Below, one piece after another: positions 6,394-6,969 of a DNA stretch of 6,969 bases (within the stretch, counting starts at the first letter, position 1; each line of letters begins with the position of its first letter). Where the stretch lies: positions 1 to 6,969 of the forward strand of contig JAFWXB010000315.1 in assembly GCA_017523185.1 (NCBI GenBank), written 5' to 3'. The translations under genes and the position numbers were made by a program. The notes under the pieces were generated by a model. The model saw nothing but the letters and a program-made list of their open reading frames with translations, had not been told where the DNA came from and ran no database searches. The DNA is from Lachnospiraceae bacterium (GTDB lineage: Bacteria; Bacillota_A; Clostridia; Lachnospirales; Lachnospiraceae).

Positions 6394-6844
6394 ATTTTTA
6401 GCAGGGATATGCCTGATTATTTATTTACTTGTACTTGGCTATGTTTTGTTTTTTGCAGAATATTTGGGACGAACAGAGCATCCGGAAGGATATCGTTACA
6501 ATCTGACTCTGTTTTCAGAGATTGGGCGATTTTATAGAGTAGGAATACAAAGACATTCATGGAGTTTATTTTTATGGAATGTTTGTGGAAATATTGCAGT
6601 ATTTATACCATTTGGAATTTTTATGCCGATGCTTTTTAGAAGGTGTAAAAATATTATTTTTACAGTTCTGCTGAGTTTTGAATTAAGTCTTTTTGTAGAA
6701 GTAATCCAACTTATTACACATGTAGGTATTTTTGATGTAGATGATATTTTATTGAATACATTTGGTGGATTTTTAGGATTTTGTATTTATATCATTTGTT
6801 ATATTGTGTGGAGGATTTTTACAAAGCAGAGAAAAAGAAAGTAG
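6371..6844 (+). CDS. VanZ-like family membrane protein
   Basis: Predicted 157-residue integral membrane protein of the VanZ-like family; the founding member, VanZ, gives low-level teicoplanin resistance, and most homologues have no known function. Four hydrophobic segments are visible at about 8-28, 68-86, 95-116 and 130-149. The family's conserved residues are present: NVCGNIAVFIPFG (70-82), FVEVIQ (108-113) and FDVDDILLNTFGG (121-133). The start at 6371 (MVVKKRIKF) puts a short basic N-terminus before the first membrane segment. An in-frame ATG at 6326 would add 15 residues and deepen the overlap with pyrE. Neither start has a good ribosome binding site, which suggests coupling to pyrE translation. 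The C-terminus is basic (KQRKRK). The family is clear; a resistance role should not be assumed. Confidence 0.85.
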   Translation: MVVKKRIKFLAGICLIIYLLVLGYVLFFAEYLGRTEHPEGYRYNLTLFSEIGRFYRVGIQRHSWSLFLWNVCGNIAVFIPFGIFMPMLFRRCKNIIFTVLLSFELSLFVEVIQLITHVGIFDVDDILLNTFGGFLGFCIYIICYIVWRIFTKQRKRK

Positions 6845-6853
6845 GAAATTTGC

Positions 6854-6969
6854 ATGAGAAAAAAACGTAAGTCTTACAAGTTTACGGAAAAGAAACACTC
6901 CAAACGAGGAGTGATTTCTTTTCTAATGGCTAGTTTGATTTTGGCTATTTATAGTGGGTTTATTTACCA
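6854..6969 (+). CDS. Small basic membrane protein, N-terminal part only (cut by right edge)
   Basis: An open frame starts at ATG 6854 and is still open at the window end. It has AGGA (6843-6846) seven bases upstream and begins ten bases after the VanZ-like stop, so it continues the pyrE operon. The visible 38 residues start with a strongly basic stretch (MRKKRKSYKFTEKKHSKRG), then a hydrophobic segment from about residue 20 (ISFLMASLILAIYSG). This fits a cytoplasmic basic tail followed by a first membrane helix. The family cannot be named securely from this fragment. Confidence 0.65.
   Translation, partial: MRKKRKSYKFTEKKHSKRGVISFLMASLILAIYSGFIY

Noticed and set aside
1..6969. CRISPR arrays, tRNA or rRNA genes, insertion sequences, phage integrase or attachment sites
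   Set aside because: No regularly spaced repeats, tRNA-like cloverleaf, transposase motifs or terminal inverted repeats were seen.

Overview
The window is very AT-rich (roughly 30% G+C by eye). It has strong AGGAGG-type ribosome binding sites, a preference for AAA, GAA, ATT and TTA codons, and every gene on the + strand. With the orotate phosphoribosyltransferase / VanZ-like / small membrane protein order at the right edge, this points to a low-GC Firmicute, most likely a gut clostridium of the Lachnospiraceae type. The taxon is an inference from style, not from a marker gene.

Left part (2-1021): the C-terminal part of a THUMP-type class I RNA methyltransferase whose reading frame runs off the left edge. 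A short intergenic region (1022-1197) follows. Its last 60 bases can fold so that the Shine-Dalgarno sequence of the next gene is paired.

Middle part (1198-5476): a 646-residue AAA+ ATPase whose C-terminal half is of the CbxX/CfxQ (CbbX, SpoVK) type and whose N-terminal half is unfamiliar. Next is a 304-base gap holding an imperfect palindrome, a short antisense coding-like remnant and candidate promoter elements. Then come two genes 24 bases apart: an ATP-dependent RNA ligase of the DraRnl (Rnl5, TIGR02306) type and a Thg1-like 3'-5' RNA polymerase. The ligase/Thg1-like pair is the most interesting item. Both enzymes work on RNA 5' ends through an adenylylated (AppRNA) intermediate, and together they could rebuild and reseal damaged tRNA or another structured RNA. 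No end-healing kinase/phosphatase and no nuclease is seen in the window. The AAA+ gene may or may not belong to the same unit.

Right part (5477-6969): a 227-base gap with a weak candidate promoter, then pyrE (pyrimidine synthesis). A VanZ-like membrane protein overlaps the end of pyrE by 23 bases. The start of a small basic membrane protein is cut by the right edge. This looks like an ordinary housekeeping operon, unrelated to the RNA-repair genes.
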